Both the position numbers and the translations under genes were made by a program. A DNA stretch of 47,871 nt from Bacteroidales bacterium (GTDB lineage Bacteria; Bacteroidota; Bacteroidia; Bacteroidales; DTGW01). The notes under the pieces were generated by a model. The model ran no database searches, was not told where the DNA came from, and saw only the letters and a list, made by a program, of their open reading frames with translations. The DNA lies in assembly GCA_026416115.1 (NCBI GenBank), contig JAOAFU010000142.1, positions 1 through 47,871 of the forward strand. Reading direction: 5' to 3'. Positions 1 through 7,551 of this stretch are shown here, piece after piece (the stretch's first letter is position 1; each line of letters starts with the position of its first letter).

Positions 1-462
1 GACCAGAAAAATGTTCGTATGTACGACACCACCTTTAATCTTACTTGGACAGTTAAAATGGGTAAAGGAAGGTTTATTAATCCTGCCAACAATCAGGTAG
101 TTTTTATAGCAGACAGCACTGGAAATGTGATTGTCAACTGCCAGGCTGAAAATGGTGTTAGCTATGATCTGAAGCTTTTTGTTCGTGAACCTGTTTCAGT
201 GAGTCCTCCGATTACCAATGATTTTGTTTTATACCCCAATCCAGCATCGGAATATTTATTTTTAACAAATAGTGTAAATTCCTTTAATAAAGTGGAAATA
301 TTTAATGCTGAAGGAAAATTACAGTTTGTAACATACAAGTTAATGCGTAATGATGCTAATACCATATCCATTAATATTAGTCAACTGCCTGTGGGAATCT
401 ATTATTGTAGGATAGTTCAAAGTAACCATGTAATCGTAAGAAAATTTGTTGTTTCGCGCTAA
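1..462 (+). CDS. C-terminal part of a T9SS-secreted protein (type A sorting domain), cut by window edge
   Basis: The reading frame is open to the first base of the window, so only the C-terminal 153 codons are present and the catalytic or binding part is out of view. The last 80 or so residues match the type A Por secretion sorting domain: an F-x-L-Y-P-N-P-A start, a strand with V-E-I-F-N-A-E-G-K, then I-S-Q-L-P-V-G-I-Y-Y-C-R-I and a basic end (V-R-K-F-V-V-S-R). In this family the domain directs proteins through the type IX system across the outer membrane and is then removed or replaced by a surface anchor. The residues before it look like a beta-sandwich (Ig or PKD-like) linker. The identity of the full protein cannot be inferred. 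Confidence 0.85.
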   Translation, partial: DQKNVRMYDTTFNLTWTVKMGKGRFINPANNQVVFIADSTGNVIVNCQAENGVSYDLKLFVREPVSVSPPITNDFVLYPNPASEYLFLTNSVNSFNKVEIFNAEGKLQFVTYKLMRNDANTISINISQLPVGIYYCRIVQSNHVIVRKFVVSR

Positions 463-514
463 AAAGATTAAAATTATCAGCTCTCATAGTGTTGCAAACT
501 AAGAACAAAATTTT

Positions 515-565
515 TTCCCGCTTGTTTATTGATTACCAATTCGATTAACTATGAACAAGCGGGAA
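515..565 (+). promoter_or_regulatory. Perfect 12-bp inverted repeat enclosing the SOD start codon
   Basis: TTCCCGCTTGTT at 515-526 is the exact reverse complement of AACAAGCGGGAA at 554-565. The right arm is codons 2-5 of the superoxide dismutase gene. The 27-nt loop holds the ribosome-binding region and the ATG at 551-553. In RNA this would form a GC-rich stem around the initiation site, so a role in translation control is plausible. It is also preceded by six T residues. That control is inference; only the repeat is seen. Confidence 0.6.
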
Positions 566-1282
566 TTTATCAAATCGGGTCTACTTGGAGTGGGGGCCAC
601 TTTGATGCTACCATCAGTACTTGCATCAAAAAATTTTTTGACCAATGATAAAGCAAGTGTAACAGGGAAATTTTTTGAGCAACCTCCTTTAGGATTCGCC
701 TTCGACGCACTAGAACCCTATATCGATGCAAAAACTATGGAGATACACTACTTACGGCATCATGCTGCCTATACAAGGGTTTTGAATGAACAGTTGTCGA
801 AAGTTTCAGTGCCATTCAAGAGTATCGTCGAAATTATGGAAAATATTTCCCAATTTCCTGTTAGCGTTCGTAATAATGGTGGAGGTTATTTAAATCATAA
901 TCTTTTTTGGAAGATTATTACTCCTGGTGGTGCCAAGTTACCTTCGGGAGAACTTATGACCACAATTGAAAAAACATTTGGAAGTTTCGATGCTTTCAAG
1001 TCAGCTTTTATCGAAAAAGCTATGAGTGTTTTTGGATCAGGATGGGCATGGGTTATCAAAACACCTTATGGACTAAAAATTACTTCGACAGCCAACCAAG
1101 ATAATCCTTTGATGGACACCGAAAAGGAACGCGGTATACCTGTTCTTATGGTAGATGTGTGGGAGCATGCTTACTACTTGAAATATCAAAACCGACGTAA
1201 AGAATACCTCGATGCTTTCTGGCAAGTTGTTAACTGGGATCAGGTTAATTCTTTTTATCACTTAGACCGTTTTGTATTGTAG
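551..1282 (+). CDS. sodA: Exported Mn-type superoxide dismutase
   Basis: Converts superoxide to oxygen and hydrogen peroxide. The 243-residue protein carries an N-terminal extension, N-K-R-E-F-I-K followed by a hydrophobic stretch and P-S-V-L-A-S, which looks like a Tat-type signal with Lys-Arg instead of Arg-Arg. The enzyme is therefore probably exported. The mature part shows the Fe/Mn-SOD fold: metal ligands His66, His116, Asp202 (V-D-V-W-E-H-A-Y-Y) and His206. The outer-sphere residues are of the manganese class: G-G-G at 110-112 before N-H-N-L-F-W, and Gln183 in T-A-N-Q-D. They are not the A-A-Q arrangement of iron enzymes. Metal preference is inferred from these positions. Its last 38 bases overlap the convergent LacI-type gene. 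A hairpin covers the start codon. Confidence 0.93.
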   Translation: MNKREFIKSGLLGVGATLMLPSVLASKNFLTNDKASVTGKFFEQPPLGFAFDALEPYIDAKTMEIHYLRHHAAYTRVLNEQLSKVSVPFKSIVEIMENISQFPVSVRNNGGGYLNHNLFWKIITPGGAKLPSGELMTTIEKTFGSFDAFKSAFIEKAMSVFGSGWAWVIKTPYGLKITSTANQDNPLMDTEKERGIPVLMVDVWEHAYYLKYQNRRKEYLDAFWQVVNWDQVNSFYHLDRFVL

Positions 1283-2282
1283 AGCTTTCCCGGATCATGA
1301 GTTGTGGAATCAAGACTATTTTAGTTGGTTTTTTAATTTTACTCGGATTCTCTACTGTATCAATCAGTAATTTAGCCGCATTTTCGCCTATCTCATAAGC
1401 TTTTTGGTCGATAGATGTCATGCTTGGGTTTATTAGTGCAGTAAAAGGCTCGTTAGCAAATCCTACTATCGCAATTTGATGTGGAATCATGAGCCGTTTT
1501 TCTTTAGCCACTAGCATAGCTCCCAATGCCGAGTAATCGCTTGCTGCTAATATTGCATCAGGGTAACGGTTTATTTCAAACATTTGTTTTATGACCTCGT
1601 AACCTTTCTCACGAGTAATTGCAGATTCGACTATTTCGTATCGAATGTTTTGGACTCGAGAAACAGCATCGATAAATCCTCGACAACGTTCTTCATAGAT
1701 ATTTATGTATCTTGGACCGCTAAGATGAACTAAATACCTACACCCTTGATCAATCAGGTGTTGAGTAGCTTCATAAGCAGCTCGATAGTTATCGTTTACA
1801 ACACAATGTGTTGGTAACTCAGGCCTTATTCGGTCAAATTGAACTAGTGGGACACCTTCCTTAATCAACGTTTCAAGATGCTCGGAAGTATTGGTTTTTG
1901 CAGAAATTGAGATCATGATTCCCGATACACGGCTGTGTAACAGGGTCCGTAATGCTTCGCGTTCTCGCTCTAAATCCTCCTCACTTTGACAGATTATAAG
2001 GCTATATCCTTTTTCTCTGCATATCCGTTCTGCTCCTGCTATAACATTCGAAATAAAGTCTCTGTTTATTCGGGGGACTACCATACCCAAAGTAGTTCCT
2101 TTTCCTGTTCTGAGACTACTGGCTATAAGGTTGCGTTTGTATCCAACTTCTTCGGCCTTTTTTCGTACCAGTTCTTTTGTTTCCTGACTAATTTTGGGAT
2201 GGTCGTTTAGTGCTCTCGATATCGTCGAAGCTGTCATATTGAGCATCTTGGCCAGATCGTGGATGGTTATTTTTTTCTTCAT
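1245..2282 (-). CDS. LacI-family repressor of the hexuronate operon
   Basis: 345 residues with a LacI-type helix-turn-helix at the N-terminus (T-I-H-D-L-A-K-M-L-N-M-T-A-S-T-I-S-R-A-L). The hinge helix region follows (G-Y-K-R-N-L-I-A-S-S-L-R-T), then a periplasmic-binding-protein-like effector domain with the usual G-x-V-V-P and S-D-Y-S-A-L-G-A motifs. It is divergent from kdgK-eda-uxuB-uxuA, and a perfect LacI-type palindrome lies between them, so it most likely represses this operon and itself. The inducer would be a pathway sugar acid, by inference. The ATG at 2282 is preferred over an upstream TTG at 2348: the TTG lies inside the operator and upstream of a good -7 box at 2326-2333. Confidence 0.92.
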   Translation of the reverse strand: MKKKITIHDLAKMLNMTASTISRALNDHPKISQETKELVRKKAEEVGYKRNLIASSLRTGKGTTLGMVVPRINRDFISNVIAGAERICREKGYSLIICQSEEDLEREREALRTLLHSRVSGIMISISAKTNTSEHLETLIKEGVPLVQFDRIRPELPTHCVVNDNYRAAYEATQHLIDQGCRYLVHLSGPRYINIYEERCRGFIDAVSRVQNIRYEIVESAITREKGYEVIKQMFEINRYPDAILAASDYSALGAMLVAKEKRLMIPHQIAIVGFANEPFTALINPSMTSIDQKAYEIGENAAKLLIDTVENPSKIKKPTKIVLIPQLMIRESSTIQNGLSDKKN

Positions 2283-2325
2283 ATCAAAAATTCTCGTCTC
2301 TAACTGTGTAATAATAATATAATAG

Positions 2326-2333
2326 CAAAAATA
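2326..2333 (-). promoter_or_regulatory. -7 promoter box for the LacI-type gene
   Basis: Read on the minus strand this is TATTTTTG, a full match to the Bacteroidota -7 box TAnnTTTG. It gives a leader of about 35-40 nt before the ATG at 2282. The operator palindrome starts 10 bp upstream of it, where bound repressor would block this promoter. Confidence 0.6.
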
Positions 2334-2342
2334 AAAAAAATT

Positions 2343-2358
2343 ATGCAATCGATTGCAT
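2343..2358. promoter_or_regulatory. LacI-family operator palindrome
   Basis: ATGCAATCGATTGCAT is a perfect 16-bp palindrome with the central CG step typical of LacI-family operators. It is the only such site in the divergent gap. It lies upstream of the -7 box of the regulator gene and 40 bp before the kdgK start, so one bound repressor could shut both directions. Confidence 0.8.
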
Positions 2359-2383
2359 TGTTTGAAAAAATTGTTTTATTTTG
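2358..2383 (+). promoter_or_regulatory. Possible kdgK promoter
   Basis: TTG at 2358-2360 and TATTTTG at 2377-2383 resemble the Bacteroidota TTTG / TAnnTTTG pair, but the -7 box is one base short and the spacer is 16 bp. The -33 end touches the operator. It also covers a TTG at 2381 that could otherwise be read as a start codon. Confidence 0.35.
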
Positions 2384-2398
2384 CATAAAAAAAATACT

Positions 2399-3433
2399 AT
2401 GTCGAAAGTAGTAACATTTGGAGAAATCATGTTGCGATTGGCAACCCCAAATTATCAACGTTTTGCACAAGCTCGTTCGCTCGAAGTAAGTTTTGGAGGT
2501 GGTGAGGCAAATGTGGCTGTAGCATTAGCCAATTTTGGTGAGCAGGTTTCCTATGTTACCTGTTTGCCACCCAACGACTGGGGAAAAGCTGCTGCCATGG
2601 AGCTTAAAAAATATAATGTAAATACGGATTATATACAATGGTCGGGCGATAGAATGGGTATTTACTTTCTCGAAACAGGGGCTGTTATGCGTCCTTCGAA
2701 AGTCATATACGATCGTGCTGGTTCTTCCATTGCTCAGGTAAAACCTGGTTCTATTCCTTGGGAGGTTATTTTCGAAGATGCCGACTGGTTCCATTGGACC
2801 GGTATTACGCCTGCTATATCCGAGAATGCAGCTTTAGTATGCAAAGAGGCCGTAGAAATTGCTGCAAAAAAAGGATTAACCATTTCGGTAGATCTTAATT
2901 TTCGTAAAAATTTGTGGAAATACGGAAAAAAAGCTTCCGATATTATGCCCGAACTGGTTAAATTTTGCGATATCATTTTAGGGAACGAAGAAGATGCAGA
3001 AATGGTTTTTGGCATTAAAACCGAAGGGGTTGAAATCAATCAGGGTCGGATAGATGCATTAGCATATCAACAAACTGCTGCAAAGCTTATGAATCTCTTT
3101 CCAAAAGTTAAAAAGGTAATAATTACTCTTCGAGGGTCGGTAAGCGCCAACCATAATACATGGTCGGGTGTTTTGTGGAATGGGATCGATTTTCTACAGG
3201 CTCCCACTTACCAAATAACGCATATAGTAGATAGAGTAGGAGGGGGAGATTCATTTATGGCAGGTTTAATTTATGCTTTACGAAAAAAACCTGGCGATGA
3301 TAGTTATGCTCTTCGTTTTGCTGTTGCAGCCTCTGCCTTGAAACATACTATTCATGGCGATTTTAACCTTGTAACAGTCGATGAGGTCAACAAATTGATG
3401 TCTGGTGATGCTTCTGGGAGAGTAATGAGATAA
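2399..3433 (+). CDS. kdgK: 2-keto-3-deoxygluconate kinase (PfkB family)
   Basis: Phosphorylates 2-dehydro-3-deoxy-D-gluconate (KDG) to KDPG in hexuronate breakdown. The 344-residue protein has the two PfkB signatures: the N-terminal glycine motif S-F-G-G-G-E-A-N-V-A-V-A-L and the C-terminal D-R-V-G-G-G-D-S-F-M-A-G-L, whose Asp is the catalytic base. The middle part (S-V-D-L-N-F-R-K-N-L-W, I-L-G-N-E-E-D-A) is typical of KDG kinases. The neighbours supply the enzymes before and after it, so sugar-acid specificity is well supported. It is the first gene of the operon, followed by eda after 14 bp. The ATG is chosen because an in-frame TTG 18 bases upstream falls in the likely -7 box. Confidence 0.93.
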   Translation: MSKVVTFGEIMLRLATPNYQRFAQARSLEVSFGGGEANVAVALANFGEQVSYVTCLPPNDWGKAAAMELKKYNVNTDYIQWSGDRMGIYFLETGAVMRPSKVIYDRAGSSIAQVKPGSIPWEVIFEDADWFHWTGITPAISENAALVCKEAVEIAAKKGLTISVDLNFRKNLWKYGKKASDIMPELVKFCDIILGNEEDAEMVFGIKTEGVEINQGRIDALAYQQTAAKLMNLFPKVKKVIITLRGSVSANHNTWSGVLWNGIDFLQAPTYQITHIVDRVGGGDSFMAGLIYALRKKPGDDSYALRFAVAASALKHTIHGDFNLVTVDEVNKLMSGDASGRVMR

Positions 3434-3447
3434 TAAATAATTTTTTT

Positions 3448-4137
3448 ATGGCTAAATACAAGCGTTTTCGTGTGGTAGAAACCATTCTTGAGAGTGGGAT
3501 GATGCCCCTGTATTATCATCAACAGGCCGAAGTGTGTAAAAAAGTACTCGAGGTAGCATATAAGGCAGGAATCAGAGTTTTCGAATTTACCAATAGAGGC
3601 GATTTTGCGCATGAGGTTTTCGCACAGATCAATCAATATGCTCTCAATCATCTACCAGAAATGGTATTGGGTGTAGGTTCTGTTGTCGATGCTCCTACTG
3701 CTTCGTTGTATATGCAGCTTGGAGCTAATTTTATCGTCTCGCCCTTGTTGAATGAAGAAATTGCACGTGTATGTAATCGGAGAAAAGTTTTATGGATCCC
3801 CGGATGTGGTACACTCTCCGAAATATCAAAAGCCGAGGAACTTGGCGCAGAGATAGTTAAAATATTTCCTGCAAAACAACTTGGAGGACCTGCATTTATT
3901 AAGAGCATACTTGGACCGTGTCCATGGACACTCATTATGCCATCGGGGGGAGTTGAACCCGAAGAAGATAACTTACGTCAATGGTTTTCTGCCGGTGCTG
4001 CTTGTGTTGGAATGGGTTCAAACCTATTTCCTTCCGAATTGATTCGTGAAGAAAAGTATAATGAATTAAAAAATTTACTCGAACAAACATTTCAACTGGT
4101 ACAAAAAATTAGAAATCAGATAGGTAAGCCATACTGA
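3448..4137 (+). CDS. eda: KDPG / KHG aldolase
   Basis: Cleaves 2-keto-3-deoxy-6-phosphogluconate to pyruvate and glyceraldehyde 3-phosphate, the last step of the pathway coded here. It is a class I aldolase with a TIM-barrel fold. Visible active-site elements are Glu46 in F-E-F-T-N-R-G, the phosphate and substrate loop around I-P-G-C-G-T, the Schiff-base Lys138 in I-V-K-I-F-P-A, and the P-S-G-G-V strand end. Its 229 residues are near the usual length of about 210-220, with a helical C-terminal extension. It lies between the KDG kinase and the mannonate oxidoreductase in one operon. Confidence 0.93.
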   Translation: MAKYKRFRVVETILESGMMPLYYHQQAEVCKKVLEVAYKAGIRVFEFTNRGDFAHEVFAQINQYALNHLPEMVLGVGSVVDAPTASLYMQLGANFIVSPLLNEEIARVCNRRKVLWIPGCGTLSEISKAEELGAEIVKIFPAKQLGGPAFIKSILGPCPWTLIMPSGGVEPEEDNLRQWFSAGAACVGMGSNLFPSELIREEKYNELKNLLEQTFQLVQKIRNQIGKPY

Positions 4138-4231
4138 ATTTTAACCAACTGCAGCTATTTTTTAAACTATACAGATAGCGAACTTTAAAAAACTTAAACT
4201 GTATCAAGAGAAACGAATAAAATATAAAAAT

Positions 4232-5056
4232 ATGAGTTACGTAGAAGAATTGTTCGATATCCGAAACCGTGTTTTTGTTTTAACCGGAGGTGGAGGAGTA
4301 CTGGCAGGTGCTATAGGAGAGGGTTTGGCTAAAGCAGGTGCCAAGTTGGTTTTGCTCGATATACGACTTTCCAATGCTCAGGAACGTGCAGAAAAAATTT
4401 TGGCCATGGGAGGAAAAGCATTGGCTCTCGAATCCAATGTGCTAGATGTTAAAGTTTTAGAAGAAACTAGGGATATTATTTTGCAACATTATGGCCGAAT
4501 CGATGGTCTGATTAATCTTGCTGGTGGTAATATGCCTGGCGCAACTATAAGTCCGCAGCAAACAGTATTTGATCTTCATATAACTGATTTTGAGAAAGTA
4601 TTGGCATTAAATTTAAATGGAACTGTGTATCCATCTCTTGTTTTTGGCAAGGTAATGGCCGATAATCGCTCGGGTGTTATTATCAACATCTCTTCAATGG
4701 CTGCGTTTAGGGCTATTACTCGGGTGGTAGGATATTCAGCAGCTAAAGCAGCTGTCAGCAATTTTACCCGTTGGATGGCTATGGAAATGGCAATGAAATT
4801 TGGCGATGGTATTCGGGTAAACGCTATTGCTCCAGGTTTTTTTATTGGTGATCAAAACCGAGCGCTACTTATAAACGAAGATGGTACTTATACCGAGAGA
4901 GGTAAAAAAGTGATTGCTCAAACTCCTATGGGTCGTTTTGGCGAACCTGATGAACTAGTTGGAGCCGTAATCTACCTTTGCAGTAATGCTTCAAAGTTTG
5001 TTACTGGGGTTGTACTCCCCGTCGACGGAGGATTTGAAGTTTTTAGTGGTGTGTAA
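4232..5056 (+). CDS. uxuB: D-mannonate oxidoreductase (SDR family)
   Basis: A 274-residue short-chain dehydrogenase that most likely interconverts D-fructuronate and D-mannonate with NAD(P)H. The cofactor loop is T-G-G-G-G-V-L-A-G-A-I-G near residue 18. The catalytic set is Ser in I-N-I-S-S-M-A-A and Y-S-A-A-K (Tyr with Lys four residues later). The stretch A-I-A-P-G-F-F-I-G-D-Q-N-R-A-L-L is characteristic of the SDR-type mannonate oxidoreductases (like B. subtilis YjmF), not of general SDRs. The gene next to it is the dehydratase that uses mannonate, which supports the assignment. A 94-bp gap precedes it; I see no clear promoter or terminator there. A gluconate-type SDR is the main alternative. 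Confidence 0.85.
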   Translation: MSYVEELFDIRNRVFVLTGGGGVLAGAIGEGLAKAGAKLVLLDIRLSNAQERAEKILAMGGKALALESNVLDVKVLEETRDIILQHYGRIDGLINLAGGNMPGATISPQQTVFDLHITDFEKVLALNLNGTVYPSLVFGKVMADNRSGVIINISSMAAFRAITRVVGYSAAKAAVSNFTRWMAMEMAMKFGDGIRVNAIAPGFFIGDQNRALLINEDGTYTERGKKVIAQTPMGRFGEPDELVGAVIYLCSNASKFVTGVVLPVDGGFEVFSGV

Positions 5057-5074
5057 ATCTAAAAGTTATTAATT

Positions 5075-6262
5075 ATGCCTTTACTTCAGTCATGGCGTTG
5101 GTTTGGGCCCAACGATCCTATTAGTCTCGAGCAAATTAAAGCAGTGGGTGTTCAAGGTATTGTTACTTCCTTACATCATATTCCGTATGGCGAACTCTGG
5201 ACGGTCGATGAGATTATGCTTCGAAAAAACATAATTGAGAATGCCGGTTTTACCTGGTGTGTTGTGGAAAGTGTTCCTGTTCATGAGGATATAAAGAAAC
5301 GTACGGGTAACTACAAACGCTATATCGAAAATTACAAGCAAACTCTTGTCAATATAGGCAAATGCGGAATCACAACTGTATGTTATAATTTTATGCCTGC
5401 TTTTGATTGGTTACGTACAAATTTGTTAAAGCTTCTACCCGATGGCACATACGTTAGTGAATTTTCAATGACTGCAATAGCAGCTTTCGATTTGTTTGTG
5501 CTGAAAAGAAAAGAAGCTGAACTGTGTTACGATGCCGACCAGATTAATTTGGCTAAACATTGGTTTGAGAATCTGCCTTCAACCGAGCTCGAAAAGCTTA
5601 TGCAAACCCTTTTACTTAGTCTGCCTGGAACAGATAAGCCACTTACTCTCGAATTTATCTCAAGCTCGATAGAGGAATACCGAAATATCTCTGTACAACA
5701 ATTTAAAGAGAATTTACTTCTTTTTATTCAAGAGATTGCTCCCGTTGCTGAGGAAGCTGGAATTCGGCTCGCAATTCACCCCGACGATCCTCCACGTTCT
5801 GTCTTTGGTTTACCGCGTGTGGTAAGTTCTATAAACGATTTGCGCGATATTATTAATGCCTATCCCTCGTTAAATAATGGTATCACTTTATGCACTGGAT
5901 CTCTCGGTGCTGGTTACCATAACAATTGTGCTACTATAGCTGAAGAACTTGCTCCGTATGTCCATTTCGCTCATTTACGAAACGTTGTTCGCGATGCAGT
6001 TGGAAATTTTCAAGAGGTTTCGCTTTTTCATGGCGATGTTGATATACCTGCAGTTATGAAAATTCTTGTCTTGGAGGAAGAAAAACGTAAAAGACAAGGC
6101 CGTACCGATTGGCAAATCCCCTTACGCCCCGATCATGGAAATTTAATGCTTGACGATATTGGAAGGAAGTATTATCCAGGTTATTCGCTGTATGGTCGCA
6201 TGAAAAACATTGCCGAACTCAGAGGGCTTGAAAAAGGGATTCGTTTTGCACTTGGAGTATAA
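5075..6262 (+). CDS. uxuA: Mannonate dehydratase
   Basis: Dehydrates D-mannonate to KDG, the substrate of the kinase at the start of this operon. The 395 residues match the usual UxuA length. The family start (W-R-W-F-G-P-N-D-P-I-S-L, then V-T-S-L-H-H-I-P-Y-G) and the metal-site motifs are present: A-I-H-P-D-D-P-P, a Cys in L-C-T-G-S-L-G, V-H-F-A-H-L-R-N and R-P-D-H-G. These supply the His, Cys and Asp residues of the Mn/Fe site. With uxuB, eda and kdgK it completes fructuronate to pyruvate plus glyceraldehyde 3-phosphate. Uronate isomerase (UxaC) is not in the window. Two hairpins follow the stop codon. Confidence 0.95.
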   Translation: MPLLQSWRWFGPNDPISLEQIKAVGVQGIVTSLHHIPYGELWTVDEIMLRKNIIENAGFTWCVVESVPVHEDIKKRTGNYKRYIENYKQTLVNIGKCGITTVCYNFMPAFDWLRTNLLKLLPDGTYVSEFSMTAIAAFDLFVLKRKEAELCYDADQINLAKHWFENLPSTELEKLMQTLLLSLPGTDKPLTLEFISSSIEEYRNISVQQFKENLLLFIQEIAPVAEEAGIRLAIHPDDPPRSVFGLPRVVSSINDLRDIINAYPSLNNGITLCTGSLGAGYHNNCATIAEELAPYVHFAHLRNVVRDAVGNFQEVSLFHGDVDIPAVMKILVLEEEKRKRQGRTDWQIPLRPDHGNLMLDDIGRKYYPGYSLYGRMKNIAELRGLEKGIRFALGV

Positions 6263-6270
6263 ATGAATAA

Positions 6271-6311
6271 GGGTTGCCGAGGCAACCCCTACCTTTTCAC
6301 GTAAGTGAAAA
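6271..6311 (+). terminator. Double hairpin after uxuA
   Basis: GGGTTGC and GCAACCC pair around a CGAG loop (6271-6288). Six bases later TTTTCAC and GTGAAAA pair around GTAA (6294-6311). The T-tract is short, so termination strength is uncertain, but the position after the last gene of the hexuronate operon fits. Confidence 0.55.
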
Positions 6312-6453
6312 CTTAAACACCACCTATGAATCGAAACTTTTTCTTTCTACAAAGATAGTATTTTTTTTATAATTTCATTGAATTTTCAATAAAAGTGTCA
6401 AAATGTCCTTTAGTCTTTTTTCTTAATTACTTCTGGATTGTAAAATAAGAAGG

Positions 6454-6461
6454 TATATTTG
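6454..6461 (+). promoter_or_regulatory. -7 promoter box for purN
   Basis: TATATTTG matches TAnnTTTG fully and lies 45 bp before the purN ATG. I do not see an exact TTTG -33 element at the best spacing. Confidence 0.55.
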
Positions 6462-6506
6462 CACTTCATTATATAAACATGTAGTTAATTTGAAGTGACT
6501 CATTTC

Positions 6507-7070
6507 ATGAAGAATGTTGCTATTTTTGCTTCAGGATCAGGCAGTAATGCGCAGGCTATTATAGAATATTTCAGAAAAAAAGGGAAAGATCCTGTAAAAC
6601 TTATACTTTCGAACAATCCCAATGCTTATGTTTTGGAAAGGGCAAAGCAGCTGGGTGTTGAAAGTTTTGTATTTTCTCGTGAGGACTTATACAATAAGCC
6701 TACAGTTCTTGAGGTATTAAAGGCCAAAAAAATTGATTTTATTGTTTTAGCTGGATTTCTATGGTTAATTCCTGCTTCTTTGCTCGAGGAGTATCGTGGA
6801 AAGATTGTTAATATTCACCCCGCTTTGCTTCCCAAATACGGAGGAAAAGGAATGTATGGTATGAGAGTGCACGAGGCTGTAATAGCTAATAAGGAAAAAG
6901 AAACAGGAATTACAATTCATTGGGTCGACGAAAAATATGATCATGGTGATATAATCCTTCAGGTATCTTGTTCGATAAACCCTACTGATTCTCCCGAACA
7001 AGTAGCTGCTAAAGTTCATGAGTTGGAACACTATTACTATCCTATCGAAATTGAAAAGTTAATCATATAA
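6507..7070 (+). CDS. purN: Phosphoribosylglycinamide formyltransferase
   Basis: Third step of purine synthesis: transfers the formyl group of 10-formyltetrahydrofolate to glycinamide ribonucleotide. The 187 residues carry the nucleotide-binding start A-S-G-S-G-S-N-A and the catalytic triad of the family, Asn102 and His104 in V-N-I-H-P-A-L-L-P and Asp145 in K-Y-D-H-G-D. The ATG at 6507 is chosen because M-K-N-V-A-I-F begins at the first beta strand, as in homologues; a GTG 12 bases upstream is possible. It stands alone with its own promoter, unrelated to the sugar-acid operon before it. Confidence 0.95.
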   Translation: MKNVAIFASGSGSNAQAIIEYFRKKGKDPVKLILSNNPNAYVLERAKQLGVESFVFSREDLYNKPTVLEVLKAKKIDFIVLAGFLWLIPASLLEEYRGKIVNIHPALLPKYGGKGMYGMRVHEAVIANKEKETGITIHWVDEKYDHGDIILQVSCSINPTDSPEQVAAKVHELEHYYYPIEIEKLII

Positions 7071-7551
7071 CTTCTTTTAACTTGCCTGAATAATTATTAA
7101 TCTCTAATAGTATTATCCAGTTTTTTCGAGTACATTATTTTCTTTGAATTAATTTATTAACTTTTTGTACTAATGGATGTTATTAATTAGAACAACTAAT
7201 CTAAATAGTAATATCTTGTTTAACAATTAATAAAATTTATTTTTAATAACTTTTCATGTCAAACTAAACTTTTTTCATCAAAGCTCGTATTTTTTCATAG
7301 AAATATATTAATTTAAATTTCATAATCGAATTAACTTATTTATCTTATCTGATGCGAATTAATTTAATGATATTCAAGTGTTTAATGTTTTGTTTTTAAT
7401 ATTCTCCATTTTGGGTGATAAAAAACACCTTTTTTCCTGAAACTTTTTATTGTAAATCCTGTATATGTAGATAAAATTTGCTGACAATTCGGAATTATCT
7501 GAAATGATAGAAAAGGCAGATGTAAAATATTGAAAATAAAAAACTTAATTT
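7071..7551. other. AT-rich intergenic region
   Basis: About 480 bases, very AT-rich. I find no convincing gene, RNA or strong hairpin. A TAAAATTTG at 7470-7478 resembles a -7 box with one base too many. The region probably holds the promoter and a long leader of the surface-protein locus. Confidence 0.4.

Noticed and set aside
7470-7478. TAAAATTTG as promoter of the twin secreted-protein genes
   Set aside because: The spacing inside the box is one base too long for TAnnTTTG and no -33 partner is seen; kept only as a remark.
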